A stretch of 64,000 bases of DNA, taken from assembly GCF_030867095.1 (NCBI RefSeq), contig NC_081833.1, forward strand, positions 74,653,395-74,717,394, in the 5' to 3' direction. Positions 24,205-36,887 of this stretch are shown one piece after another. A model generated the notes under the pieces. That model did not search any database and was not told the DNA's origin. It worked only from the letters and a program-made list of their open reading frames with translations. The number at the start of each line of letters is the position of its first letter. The stretch's first letter is position 1. A program made the translations under genes and the position numbers. The DNA is from Alligator mississippiensis (taxonomy: Eukaryota; Chordata; Crocodylia; Alligatoridae).

Positions 24205-27080
24205 CCACTGCACAGCCCGCTTCTGCTGTGAATTTGGAAGGTCCCTATATATGAGTCTGAACCCCTGGAAATAATTCTACCGTTGGATAAGAAAAAGTGT
24301 CTGGTTTACGCACAAAGTTTAGAGGTTTTTGTGTTACAGCCGCTAATACAGAGTTTGTTTAATGAAATGCTCCTCTTTTTACACAGCTTTACAAATTATA
24401 AGTCATTCAGTCCAGCTTGTCACTTCTGTAGTTTTAGAGGAGCCATATGTTTTATTAATTTATTTCCCTGGAAAAAGCCTGATTGACAGCCCTGGAGACC
24501 GTAGACAGTTTTAGGCTAAATATTAACAGGACAGGTGTATACAAGTGGAGCCTCACCGCGCTTCTCTGCCAATCTGGTCTAACCTGGGCATGGAAGAGAG
24601 TGGCTCTGGGAGGAAAGGATAGTTAAATCTGTCTCTTTCCAATCATTTCCAGTCCCACTGATCTTGCCAAGATGTCAGTTTTATGTGAACGGGGCCATGA
24701 AAACACTGAAAGACTTTGCATGAGCCACGATCAGATCATAAGAGTTGGTCCTCACTGTTGCTGACTTGAGTTTGAACCATCAACGCAGAAGTGAAAGGAT
24801 GAAATGTTCATCCCACTACCAACTTCCCGAACTCTCTGGTCCCCTTCATACTGGGTTTTTCATTCTTACGCATCACTCTGTCATTGCGGCCCTCCTCTGC
24901 TAGTAAGGTAGCTGAACAGATTTGTCCAGAAATAAGTGAGCACGAGCTGTTTCTCAAAGGTTGGGGAATCTTAGAATTGCTCTTATTTGCTCCACAAGTA
25001 GATTGGCGTCCTATATCTGTCTTCTGGACTCCTTACTAAGCTATAAATTAGTCCAAGCCCCCTGATTCCTTGGAGAAACTCATTATTTTGCACTGGTGAA
25101 AAATAAATTAAAGATGTAAGATCTGCATCTTACTCAGATATACTCACTCCAATTACATTAATCTAGTGCTCCAGTAAATCTACTAAATCAACCATATTTT
25201 GTTGGCACCTCCTATAGCGAATCTTATTCGTCTTAAGACTCCGTGAAGAAAACGTTAAGACTGGAAAGAATGTGTTAAAGGGAGCAGTAAATCTTATTTA
25301 AGTGAACATATTTATCAGCTCAACTTATTAATATGTAAAGAAACTACACATGCTACTTCGAATGCATTCATGTTATTTTTTGCTATCATTGCTGGAAGGG
25401 TATGAGGCTGATTGGCACATGTTTCTTAAACATCTGCCTTGAGATTAAATGCAGCTTTCCATGAATCATCTAAACCTATAGTCCTCTTCCTGCCTTCAAG
25501 CCCAAACTGCTCTTTTTAACAAATGTTTTAATTAGAATATGGCCCTGGGAGCTTTTCTTTTGGCCAGGCATGAGTCTCTTCATTTGCACAAATTGTGGTA
25601 AAATGGTTATTTACTGACTGTAAGCATTGCAAGACTTTCAAGTAGGAATGATCTATTAAAAACCACCCTTTTCCATTATTCAAAGTCTTTATTTCTTTTT
25701 TTTAAAGAAAGTTATCCTTCATTGCCTTCCAGCATTGGAAATGTAAAGAAGTGGGGAGACACAGAACTCCCATTGTATATTGTTCAGTTTTTATAGGGTG
25801 ACAAACCTCTGGGTTCACCTACATTATTGGGGGGGCAGCCCACAGAACGACACAAGTGAGAGTAAGCTTAGAAAGTGATGGAGGGATCCTTGTGAGGTTG
25901 ATAAACTTGTCCTTTCTGTATAAAGAGACTTTTAGTTTTTCCAAGACAATAACCATTTTTTTTAGATTGAAATCTTAGAGGGTGACTTGATTCTTTTAGA
26001 TAGTTGTAATATGTCATTTTTTAATGATAAGCATAAATCAGCTGAGGATGCGATTGTGCTGTACCAAGCTTGGAAATTATGCTCAAGCGATTTTGGAAGA
26101 AACCAAGGAAAACCTATTACGTTTTAATCTGTCTTTTTCTGGTCTGGCAGTTGAATGCTCAGTGGGAACTATTAGTTGTGGACTGAAACCCTCTTCTAAA
26201 TGGAAAGGAGGAGAGCAGAGTGCGTATTTGGCTTTCGTTATTTTTATTAATTCATTATTATGTGCATTTCCATGGTAATCATCATACTAAAAGGAAAAGA
26301 AAAGAAATTCCCAGGTTCACAGAGCCAGTATTGTACCCATCCCTTAACGGCAGGACTTCAGAAGGAAAGAGATAGGGAGAACACTGAGAGTAAACTAGAT
26401 AAAAAAGAGAAAGCAAGACTGAAATTCAGGTCATTGAGGAGGTAGTGCCTGCTTTTGGGATTTTTTAGCAACAAGCCTTTGCATAGATTATTGCTGCAGG
26501 GAGAAGGGATAATGTGTGGGCATGGGATGTGTGCTCTGTGCGGCCCGGAGGGAGTCTGTCTGTCTTATTTAAGTTCAGTTTATCTAATCTGTCTGCTACT
26601 GTCTAATCTTTATCACTGTGGTATCTAGATGCATGCAAAATTGAGTAAAATAAACATTCGCTCAGGAAGACTGTAATCCTGTATTCCCCAGCAACATTAA
26701 CAAGTTTTTCCTTCCATCATCCCAAGGGTTGTTATTGGGGGCGAAATAAAAACGATCTTTAATGGATTTTACATTTTGTTTTGAAAGGCTGAGAGATCTC
26801 CTAAGTGGTGGGAAAGGATTTTGCTAGTGTTAACCAAGCACAAGAGGTGTGCCTTTGTTCGTTTGCACCCTACAATGCCATGGTCACCCGAGAGGACAAG
26901 GTAATCCTTGAGGTCACTATGCCTCGTCCCTTGAGGGCCCTGAAGAAGAGATATTAAGGCTTTCGATACTTGTGCATGAAAGCGCTGGTAGCACAGAAGC
27001 AAGGTCATAAAAGGAGGTGGACCCACAGCCTGCCTCCAGATTCTTGCCTTGGGAGGTTTACAAAATGGGGAGACAATCCC

Positions 27081-27150
27081 GGGTAAGGATTTTAGGGGGT
27101 GATATCTTTTATTGGACCAACTGTGTGGCTGGAATAAAGTTAGCCAAGGT
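27081..27150 (+). repeat. Interspersed repeat, copy 1 ('ttattggaccaact')
   Basis: Shares 'aaggattt', 'ggggtgata', 'ttattggaccaact', 'gtg', 'tggaataaagtta' with the copy at 27706. It is a family I have seen in sauropsid DNA but cannot name. The two copies are about 625 bases apart in the same orientation. Confidence 0.7.
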
Positions 27151-27705
27151 TTGAAATGAAGGTATTCTTCTTGACTTTTGTGTGATTCCTGGACCATCAC
27201 AGCTTCAACATCACTCCAGCAACACTAGAGTAGTGGGTCATTTCTCAGTGGGTGCTACAGCACCTCTCCACTGTGCCAGCTAGACTTTGATCCCTAATGT
27301 TCAAAAGTACTCTCCAAAAGTAGGTCAGTGAGACTCATGTCTGACAAGAGAGTACGTTTTGTCAAGCCCCCCAAGAATTTTTAGCTCAGATAAGATATTC
27401 CTAAAATACCAGCGGCATACTCCCGTGATGTGATCTGTTTAAAAAAAGTTATGCAGATGCAGTACGTTGCGTCTGTGCTTTCGAATGCCGAGACCTTCGG
27501 CACCGAGCATGTCTTGGCGTTTTCACTTCTTTTCCATCCTAAAATCTAAAAATTTCTGAAAGAAGAATTATTTGTACAGACTGTTTGGCAAGTGCCGATT
27601 TAAATTTTAGTAATAATGTATGTAAAAATATGTATTCATTACCCGTTCTAAAGTGTCCTGGCTTTGTATGGGCTCCCCCGCCTCCCTTTCTTTGCTAAAT
27701 AGCTT

Positions 27706-27822
27706 AGGGGCAAGGATTTTTGGGGTGATACCTGTTATTGGACCAACTCTGTGATTGGAATAAAGTTAGATAGGTTTTCAAGTATAAATCATCAAATACA
27801 ATTCTTCATCGGGTCTGCGGAG
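27706..27822 (+). repeat. Interspersed repeat, copy 2 ('ttattggaccaact')
   Basis: Longer copy of the repeat at 27081. After the shared core it continues 'ttttcaagtataaatcatca' and 'aatacaattcttcatcgggtctg', the expected second half of this family ('cttcatcaggtctg'). Confidence 0.7.
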
Positions 27823-28894
27823 GGAAGCACGCGCAGTAATGATTCAGAACAGTGGGTAGAGCTGTGAATCAGGTTAATAACATATAGCTTTTCTGTTTGC
27901 GGAGAAGAGCGTTACAGCCTTCGTTTTAAGATAAGGTAAAAAAAAAGGCAAAAACCACTTCGAGGAACCTAACAAATAACCCATTCCAGCTTTCTAATCA
28001 CTTACTTTAATAACTGTACAGCCCTGTAATATAAGCAATACACTCCAATTCCTTGAAGCATTTAAACCTGTTTCACTGTCAAGACAGAAACCGTTTTCTC
28101 ACTCTTAGTTCTGCAGTACATTGAGACATCAGACAATATTAGCTGACCAAATATGGTTTCTGTTTTTTAATGCTGTCTCCCAAAATTATTTTAAAAGAAC
28201 ACTTTTATCTATTTGATGTTTAAAGTTGGGATCACGTAGGGTTGTTCCTCCTCCAACATTTAATTGAACTTTCACCGTGGCTTGATTTAGCTTAAGCCAC
28301 GCTCAGCGTCAAATATTTCCATGCTCTCGTGCCTAAAGAAAAGAAAGATCATTGTCGAGCTGCTTGTTTCACGAGCGTTTAGTGTCTGAAATAATAATCA
28401 TTTCCACTGGAAGTGCAGTTTGTTATTTTTAGTTTAGCCATCTTCTATTACCTGTTTTTGAGCAGCGAGAGAGGATGTCAGGAAGCCCAATGGAATTGGG
28501 AAGAAAAGTTCATTTTCAGGACAGATTGTTTGTTTAGTTTTTCAATACAATTCCTTTATTTTTAAGGTCAGTAGCAGGTAGGAATTACAGAGCTGAACTG
28601 GTGGTCCAGAGATCCTGTGAACATCCAAACAAAGGCTTTATTCTTGAACGAGGACCATTTGCCAAGGTTTTCTTGCAGAGCTCCTGGTTTAATGCCACCT
28701 GATAGAAAGTCTTCAGTCTCCACTCCCTCTTACCATGTGTTGTGTTGGTATAGCCCGTGAACTTATTTTACATTTGATGTAAAAAAAAATTACCATGGAA
28801 GTAGCAAATGCAGTTGAATTCAAATGAAGTGGGCTAATATCACAACATGGTTTACCCAGCTCGAAGCTTCTTGCTAGTATAACCTACTGATTTG

Positions 28895-29080
28895 AAAACA
28901 AGACTTGCATTCAAGCAACCTGGATTATGTTCTCTTTCTTATTTCTGACTGTCTGTGTGGTGCAGGCAAGTTACTTTTCCCCTCAATGGATTTTGGTTTT
29001 CTCATATATGAAATGGAGGTGGTAATATATCCACTTTTATGAAGCACTTGGAATATATTGGATAAAAATCTGTAGTCCCC
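28895..29080 (+). mobile_element. Ancient MIR/CORE-SINE-like element
   Basis: Order of parts fits a MIR-type SINE: a decayed B box ('ttgcattcaagcaacctgg'), then 'ggcaagttacttttcccctc', 'ggttttctcatatatgaaat', 'ggaggtggtaatatat' and the tail 'gaagcacttggaatatattg'. In MIR these correspond to 'gggcaagttacttaacctct', 'cagtttcctcatctgtaaaatgggg' and 'aagcgcttgg'. It is heavily diverged. Confidence 0.65.
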
Positions 29081-32000
29081 ATTGAAAGACGATAGAAAGA
29101 TTCCCATTGACTTTGGCATTTTCTGCACTAGGATCCTTCTGCGTGAAGGATTTATCAGTATTACTGCATGTCACAAGTAGAAAGTTTGTTGAGATGCTTC
29201 CTAGTTGCAATGTGCACTTATACAGAAATATATATAATATAGCTACTTCCTAATGCCTTACAAGTCTGCATGAAGGCAAATAAATGGTACAGCTTTAATA
29301 GTCTATCCACAATGAACGTAGAATATTTAGAGAGATTCATTCCCAATAGTTGGAAGGAATACATTATTCCCAGTATTGCCAATGTATAATGAAATGGCTG
29401 GTGGTGTGATATTCTCCATCCATTGGGTTTAGAGAAATTCTCTGATTATTTGCATTATCTTATGAATACAATGTGGGTAGTTATGAGAGTACTTTTGTTC
29501 TCTTTGGTAGGTCTTCTCGTCATGTGATAGAGCGGTTTGGAGTCCTACAGAGAGGGATCAAGTGCACTGGGCTGTGACTGAATTGGCTCTGTCCGCTCTT
29601 TGACTCAACAAATTTAAAATAATATACTGCAGCATTGCGGTGGCAGTTCTAAATGCGTTATTGCCAAATCCTGTTTGAAAAAGAAGGGGTCAGAATGGGA
29701 ATTTTCTATCTCGTTTTGTCATCCGGTTGTGTTTTTAATTGCAACAGCACTTCAAATAGGAGTAGCAAAATACTTTATTTAGAACATAATCTCTAATTCC
29801 TGAAGACACTGAGATCTTGCTCCTCATTCTTTGTTTAAAGCTGCATCATCTGGTTTAATTTAAGTTTGGGATTTTCCTCCTTGATTTTCACCTTCATCCA
29901 CCCATGGGGAAAAAAAGTAGTGTTGGGACTATCTTGTATTCATCAGTTCATTTTAGCAGCATTGTTTATGTGATTAAAAAATAAAGGCCACTGGATTATT
30001 ACCAAGAAGGCTGTGATTTGAATTGTAAGCTTCTGAGCTTTTTTCCTTAAACTGATCTGGAATTTGAAACAGACAAACTAGAAATGTTCCCGTATTTAAT
30101 AGGACCGTAAGAATTTGACATAACTTTGGGGGAAATCACTGTATGCTCTTGTTTCACCTTGCCTGTCAGTGATGGAGACAGCCACCTTTAATTTCCCAGT
30201 TTTGCACCAATGGGAGCTGTTGCAGGAAAAGGGATTTCTATGTTATGAACACTTATTCCACAATGGCTAATTTTTCGTTCTTGATGTGCTAAAACGCTTG
30301 CCTAATTTTTTATATTTTTTTGAATGTCTGCTCCCTCCACTTTTGGAAAGAGGACATTGAAAAAGAAGCAAGTCCCAAGAGAGATGAACAAGGGTCTGGG
30401 TACGTCTGCGCTGAATAGCAGAAGGCAGTGTAATGATACCCTGCTGTGAAGGATAAAAGCCACACTGAGAAGTGGTGTATTTAGAGGTATATTATGACAC
30501 ATATACATGTATGTTCACCTAGCTATTTCACTTTGTGTTTGTAGAGAAACCATGACAATGTAGGTGTCAGCCATCAACATGGATATGCAGGGTCCTTGCC
30601 AGGCTGGTACAGCCCATGCTGCCAAGTAATTACAGCTATTACTCAAGCTAACTAAAGTAAAGTGACTCAGTAAGTCTCCTTGTGCAGGAATTGCACTCTC
30701 AAATGCACTCTAGATGTAGCCTGAATTATGAATCAAAGCATCCCCTGGGGAAAAGTCTGATACAAATAGTTCATCATATTACATAGTCTCAGTAAACCAA
30801 TACAGAAGAATATATTAAATATCAATAGGTATTGCATGTGGAAATTAACATGGGTCACTGGCAGGAAGGTGTTTAAAACACAAAGTTGTGGATTGCCAAG
30901 AATCGTGTAAGTTAATTGTAAAATAATATACAAGGTTTACTATTTCTCCTCCATATTACATGCCATGAAAATGAGGATTGCCAAAGGTTGCTGGAAGAAG
31001 TGCAGTTATGAAGAGACGCATACACTTCGGTACTAAAAAGCTATAAGCTTTTTTTTGGTGTAACATAATTTCAATTACATAGTCATAATGTCAAAGGGAT
31101 GTCGAATCCAGTCACACACTATTATTCTGGGGTTTGGCAGACAAAATACAACTGATGTAAGAAGATGTAAGTTGTCAAGTGTTATTCTTCCTGGCTAATA
31201 TGTACTCAATAATGCCGGGGAGGGGGAGATGCCCGCTCTACACACAGACATATACGTATCTTAGTTATAAAAATATATGTCAGCGAGAAGAAATGGAGAA
31301 TGTAATACAGCCCTGTACAAACAAAATCAAGCAGTCTTATGCAATTTGGTCTTCTTTTCTTGACTGCCCCTAAGAAAACTCAAGAGCCATATGAGATCCT
31401 GGCAGCACTCATCATAGTCACTTAGAAAAGTAACTTCCTTTGTCTCCCAAGCTCCCCAGAGAACTTCTGGTGTACGTCCATGGCCATTCCCCTGGACATC
31501 AGCTGACAAACTCTATTTTTATATAGGAAATCTTGCTAAGTTCATTATTTGTTCTTTGTTCTCTGATTTCTTCTGTTTTCTTTTCTCTTTGTAATAAAAA
31601 TCTGATGATGGCTGTGATTTGGGAAGCTGACTTTAGAAGTTTAGCATCTGAAAACTAAAATGGGCGACTCTAAGATCAGGATGGGTTTAAAGGAAAGGAT
31701 GTATCGGTTCAATGTGACATGTTATTCTGGTATCACGTTCCTTCCTCACTTCACAAACACAATACGTTAATTGTCAAAAGAGCTGAATCATAAAAATACA
31801 CAAATAAACTGTTTAACGGATCAGTTGGTCCAATTGTGTGAAGCCGAGAAGGAGCCTGTTACCTGGATTAGTCCATATGCAGAGCTGGAATGGGGAAATG
31901 AGCACAAATGTTCTGTAGAAATAATGATTGAATTGACACCTTTCTTATATGATAGGAGCACAACCATCAGAACAATATGTTGTCACAAGATTAATGTCTT

Positions 32001-32437
32001 TGGCCGCTCGAGTGAATATCTTGGCTTTGTCTCCTTATTTACGTAGCAGCAAGAGACCGTTCTTTTGTGGGAATGTTCTGTTCTGTTGACATTATTGCAT
32101 AATTAGCTGAAGCAACTCAAAGACTTTACAATAACTACTTGCGGACTTAGGAGCCCACGATCAGCTGTTTCTGCTCGCACCCAGGAAGTTATCTCATTCA
32201 TTAGTAGGACAATAGCCATGATATATTTTTGAAAACTGCTGTATGTTGATGTAAAATGCTTCCCGAAGTACATTTCCACGACTGTTTAAGAAAATAAAAG
32301 CTACAAATCTTTACGGTAGCACGGCAGCAGCGGTTCCTTGCTTCTTGGTGTAGGGTTGCCAACTCTGACTGAAGCTATTCTGGGAGGTTTTTTTCCCCCC
32401 AACATGACGTAATGTACTGTTCAACCCGTTCACAATA

Positions 32438-32982
32438 CAGGCAGTCCTCAGACTTACGACACAATTGGTTCCTGAGACTGTGTCTTAGGTCAAAGTGTTG
32501 TAACTCAAAACTGATTTCTCCATAGAAAACAACGTTATAAATGGGGGATTGGTTCCTGAGCCAAGGCCCGATACCCCATTTTCACCAAAAATAACCCAGT
32601 AGTTTGTAGGCAATCACTTATAGATGAGTAATATAGATACATTAATGTATTTATATTGCAAATAGCAATCATATTGATTTGGAAGGACTTCTTTCAAGTG
32701 ACTTGGTTGCACTTTTTGAAGGGTTTTTGACTGGAGCCTTCTCAGGAGTCCTGGCTGCAGGTTTTTCTGGAGTGTTGTCTGCTCTCTTAAAGAAAGTGTC
32801 CAAGCAAGTTTGGACAGACGGGAGATGGGCGACGCAGCGAACTTGTTCACTGGCACGGCATGGCATCAGATCAAGCGTCATAAAGTTGAAACTGATGTCA
32901 GAAAGTTGAAACAGTGTCAATTTATAAATGTTGTAAGTGCGAAACGTTGTAACTTGAAACGTTGTAAGTCGAGGACTACCTG
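32438..32982 (-). mobile_element. pogo/Tigger-like element remnant
   Basis: Terminal inverted repeats: 'caggcagtcctcagacttac' at the left and 'gtcgaggactacctg' at the right, with a TA on each side (32436-32437 and 32983-32984), the target duplication of Tc1/mariner/pogo elements. Secondary 'cgttgtaa' motifs repeat near the right end. At 545 bp it is far shorter than an autonomous element. The minus strand keeps the C-terminal tail of a protein (see 32669-32920). It is inserted in the older MITE 32351-33074. Confidence 0.8.
32669..32920 (-). pseudogene. pogo-like transposase C-terminal tail
   Basis: Minus-strand open frame of 83 codons inside the pogo-like element. It contains VQTCLDTFFKRADN, where QTCLDTFF (32789-32812) fits the PCNA-binding PIP-box pattern QxxLxxFF. 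A basic tail with TPEK, TPEK, NPSK, SPSK repeats follows. PIP boxes near the C-terminus are reported for pogo-family transposases, which supports the identity and orientation. The catalytic DDE domain and the N-terminal DNA-binding domain are absent, so this is a relic, not a gene. The start codon has no significance. Confidence 0.6.
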
Positions 32983-34022
32983 TATCAATCTCCCGGATTG
33001 CTTTCAGTAGTCACCGGGAGATCGATGCTGATTCCAGTAGACTCCTGGCCAATCCAGGAGGATTGGCAACCCTATCCCGATGGCACAGCGAGATAAGAAA
33101 AACTTGTCACCCCGCAATGGCCTTTTTCCCATCCCACATTCCTGCACCTGAAGATACATGTATGACATGAAGCCAAAGGTTTTTATACAGACATAGGATC
33201 AAGCAGAAAAAGGCCTAGCCCTGGGGCCCACTGTCTAGGCCTCTGGTCCTTAACTGTGGGGCTCTGCTTTGGGTTTCCTTCAAATGTCTAGTTGGGTTGA
33301 TGGTGTCCTTCCTTATACACTTGTGAGAGCACTTCCTTGTTTCACGTAAGGCCTCAACACCCTTCACCAAGGCCCCATTGCACTTACCAGTCGGTTACTC
33401 ATTGACTTCAGAGAGTTGGGTTTAGGCATACTTTTTTCCCCTATGCTTCACATGCTTGTAAATGCGAAGGTCTCATTCCTCTCCTCCGAACACTTGTAGA
33501 AGCTAACGGGTCCACTTGTCCCAAGGAAAAGACCCTCAGTCGTTAGGTTTAAGAAATATCACGTGCGAATCGCCCTTACCTCTATCAAGAACCGCCTCAT
33601 TCTTCTGTATTGACTCGGCGTTTTATTGTAGCATAACAAATGAAAGCTGGAGTATTGAGCAGAGTCCCTAGGGATGGTTTTGTTCCATTGCTGATGCACC
33701 TGAAACGCAACTGTTTTGTGGGATTGTAAGAGAGTTAAGTATTTCCAGGTATGCTCCCTGCTAGCCTTTTCAATACAGGACTGAGAGCAACCAGACGTCT
33801 TAAAGCAAAACACAGCAAAGTGCATCCAGCATAAGAGCCCTTCAGCATGAATACCTCCTGCTTTTGGAAACTCTTGCAAGTTAACTTTAACTCTTACCGA
33901 TGCATAGGTTGGTTTTTTTGTGGGGGAGGTTTCCATCTGACGTCTTTTTGGAGTTGCAGGTGTTTCACAGCGCTGTTGTGATTTTTGGTTGTCTACAAAA
34001 CAGTTTGTTGGTTGACTTGCAG

Positions 34023-34166
34023 GTATTACAAGGTGCGCAGTTGATAGCGGTTGCTTCGGCTGATCCTGCTTCTGGGGGTGTCGATGGATCTCCGCTCCAA
34101 GGAAGCGATATCCAGGTCCAATACGTCCAGCTGGCACCAGTGACGGATCACGCTGCTACTACTCAA
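34023..34166 (+). CDS. BANP: BANP penultimate coding exon (partial gene)
   Basis: The exon encodes 48 residues, beginning VLQGAQLIAVASADPASGG and containing GSPLQGSDIQVQYVQLAPV, ending TDHAATTQ. This matches my memory of the C-terminal part of vertebrate BANP (BTG3-associated nuclear protein, SMAR1), where the human version differs at only a few positions. It is preceded by the acceptor 'ttgacttgcag' and followed by the donor 'CAA|gtatgt'; both junctions are phase 0. BANP is a nuclear BEN-domain protein that binds a CGCG-containing motif at CpG-island promoters and activates essential genes; it also associates with nuclear matrix and chromatin regulators. This exon lies C-terminal to the BEN domain, in a Gln/Val-rich region that probably serves activation or protein contacts (inference). 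The rest of the gene lies upstream of the window. Identification is by recalled family sequence, not a search. Confidence 0.93.
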
Positions 34167-35557
34167 GTATGTATTCGCCCCACTCTGCCCCCAGTTGCAA
34201 GTACTTGAAGCAATACGAATTTCTATCGAAGAAATTGTGCTTCTGACCACAAATACTCCATTCCTGTCAGTCTTATCCTGCTTCTCCAATTAGCGCTTCC
34301 ATTTTGTTAATAGTATAAATAGCCTTTGATTAGTTTTGGATTCATTTCTATCTGGAAGTCCTTGTTTTATGCCCCTAAAAAATAGGGGTTTTTTTGTCAT
34401 GGACATTTTCCTGCATCCTTAAAGGCTGAGCACCAGGATGACGGGACAGAGAGAAGAAGCTTGCCTGGAGTTATGACAAGAGGATGTCTTGGAGGTTGAG
34501 GTTCTCCAGTCCAGGCTCCTTGAAGAATGCCATTGCCTTCCTCACCATAGTTTTCCCATCATTTTGATCTCCTGCCCAGCTTCCCCATGTGAGCTGCAGA
34601 GTTAGTTGTGAAGGGGACACTTGAAGCGCTCTCTTATAATGGCATTTATGGCACTTCTACATCAGGATGAATATTCATATCATTGAAGGAATTTGCATAT
34701 CACTGATGATGTAGAAAAGTCACCTTAGGAAGCATAAAGTCACTCAAGCTCTGCAATGGTCACAAGCTGCTTGAAGGTAGCCTGGCTGTCACAGAGCAAG
34801 AATACATGCCCAGTGACTTGTTCTCTCCTTGAAGTAGCAACAGATGACCGCCATATGGCACATTTTCAAATGACCATTTTTGAAGGCTTTCTTCTCCTCC
34901 TTCCCTCCCTCCCAACATAGGCTACAGCCTGCTTTTGTAGGCGTAATCCCTCCGGTGTGTCTGTCTGCAGTGCAAAATAAGCTTCCATTTGCTGCCCATA
35001 TATTGTATATCATGTTAGCATATCTATGCCACTGGCAAGACTTTGAGTTGGATTTTTGTCACTTTTGCCATCGCAACCCCCTATTACTTGGAGATTTGTA
35101 AACTGGCTGCAGACATTGGCTTTGGTTAGAAAACCGTTGTATCAGGTCTGTGCAGAAAATGTTGCATTTTGCAAGTTCTGGTGTCATCCAGTGTGGTTCT
35201 CATACAGTAGGTTACCATGAGAAACCATTTTTACATTATGACCCCAAAATAGCTTCAATTTACAAAGCATAGGTTTGGTCCTTTGAAAGCCTCCCAAAAC
35301 ACACCAAGGAGAGCTCTTTAAATAGTGGATTGCTTGGGTTTTTTGGGAGCTCCGAAAAACTGGGGGAAAAAACTTTGGTTTCAGATTCAGTCAAAATAAA
35401 ATATTTTATTTTTTACAAGTTGAAATGAAACTTTTTAAGAACTATTTTTGCCTTGCTGTTTTTGAGCCTTTTTGCTTATTTAAAAAAAATAAATTTGAAG
35501 GGCAAATTGGAAAACATGTTTCATTTAAAACTATTTCAAAATGAGACTTAATATTTT

Positions 35558-35616
35558 GGGGGGCGGGGTGGATTATTTTCAGAGGCTCTTGCGGGGGAGG
35601 GGGGGGGGGCAGGGAG
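35558..35616 (+). repeat. G-rich tract (possible G-quadruplex)
   Basis: Contains GGGGGGCGGGG at the start and, further on, a run of 5 G, A, 11 G, CA and GGG. Four or more G-runs with short loops could fold as a quadruplex on the + (mRNA-like) strand of the BANP intron. Confidence 0.7.
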
Positions 35617-36121
35617 AAAAGAAAACCTGGATGCATTCATGAGATTTTTTTGGTTTAACCAGATTGCATTATTTGTTTTTAAAAAAAAGTCTTAGTTGAC
35701 AAATGTTGCCCTACTCCTAGTAATTCGAGTGATCTGTGCCCAGTAGAGAAATAGAGATTGCTCAGTATGTTCAGATTGGTGAAGCAAGGCAGTTTTCAAT
35801 GGCTCTTGTATTAAGGCTTAAATAACAGTTTCTGTGCTTATTTTTATATGAATTTTTAATAGATAGGCATGGTAAGTAAGGCCTGCTATTCTTAGCAGGC
35901 ACTGACAACAGATTCCATAATGAATGGAAGGAAACTTTTCCTATTTGTTCTGCAAGGACACATGTCCTTAACGATGTGCAAGGGCCACATGTAACCTGAA
36001 GCAGATCTTCTATGTCCAGGAGTCTTATTAGGCTTTTAACACTACATTAGAAATAACAATAGTAGTAATACAACATTTTTATTTATAGGGTGTCCACACC
36101 TAGAGGCCTTTGGGTACCTAA

Positions 36122-36134
36122 CCCCCCCCCCCCC
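36122..36134 (+). repeat. Poly(C) run
   Basis: Thirteen consecutive C bases; length is likely polymorphic and error-prone in sequencing. Confidence 0.95.
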
Positions 36135-36887
36135 AAGCTAATACTGTTACTTAATCGAAAAGGAACATATGGTTCAATAAATTATTTGAAGGAGGGTGAA
36201 AATGAAACGTTCCAGAGCATTCGCGGTCTCCACCCTGACACAAAAAGTACAGCACTGAAATATAGACCAAAACTGGAGCTTCAGCAAGAAAAGTGGCAAA
36301 GAGATGATTTGATTTTTATGGAGAGGGAAATCATTGCAGAGTCCTCAGTGAAGCAGGGCCAACCCATCACCTCTGGATCGCACCATGGCCAACCAGCACT
36401 TCCAGCACCACTGACGTTAGGTTATTGGAAGACAGATGGTCCCTTGAGGCCTTTTTGGCTTCTAGTCCTTATGAAGCAGGCTGGTAGGTTCCCCTGTAAC
36501 ACTCATCACCTGTGCATGCACAAAATTCAATCCTCTAAATCTCTCCTCCAGACTCGCTTCTTCCCTGCGGCATTCCACATCTAATCTCCACTCCCACTCC
36601 TTGATTAAAGAGATAGCGGAAAAGCAGGCAAATGCTGCAAACTCTCTTACCATTATAAGTCAAATGAATGCGATCCCAAAGTCCCTGTCCTAAAAACAGC
36701 AAGCAAACATGATCTCTTTGGCCTTTCCTGGACAGGGAAGTTAGAGTGCTGGCATAGATATTTACACTGCTCCAGCTCTTCTGTACCAACTCTCAGCATG
36801 GGAGTCTTGTGCACATTTTAAATGCCCTTTGTGAGAGAGCTCACTCCACTGTAATAAAGCGGTCAGCAATGTTGCACTTATTGGCTG

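Larger units (their letters stand above)
32351..33074. mobile_element. Older MITE with TAGGGTTGCCAA ends, interrupted
   Basis: The left end 'tagggttgccaa' (32351-32362) is perfectly inverted at the right end 'ttggcaaccctA' (33063-33074). The left arm is about 85 bases and the right arm about 90 bases; between them sits the pogo-like element 32438-32982. The right arm contains 'caatccaggaggattggcaa' and 'gtcaccgggagatcgatgct', wording I know from a common sauropsid repeat. If TA at both ends is a target duplication the element is Tc1/mariner-like, but this is not certain. Confidence 0.75.
1..34022 (+). other. BANP: BANP intron (3' part of a long intron)
   Basis: The acceptor at 34021-34022 closes this intron; its donor and all earlier BANP exons lie outside the window or were not detected. 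I looked for the BEN-domain exons and for the exon that in other vertebrates encodes the stretch ending QIHHVGQDGQ just before VLQGAQ, and saw none. Content is mostly unique AT-rich sequence with repeats listed separately. Long stretches in which I see nothing beyond simple A/T runs: 180-2040, 3061-5830, 5900-7590, 7625-11030, 19040-20890, 21215-23180, 24210-27080, 27830-28890, 29090-32350 and 33075-34022. The assignment as one intron is inferred from gene structure. Confidence 0.7.

Noticed and set aside
33559..34137. 192-codon minus-strand open frame overlapping the BANP exon
   Set aside because: It is antisense to a real exon, extends into intron on both sides, and resembles no family.
36090..36584. 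164-codon + strand frame beginning at the poly(C) run
   Set aside because: It starts just before a homopolymer tract, shows no family resemblance and lies inside the last BANP intron.
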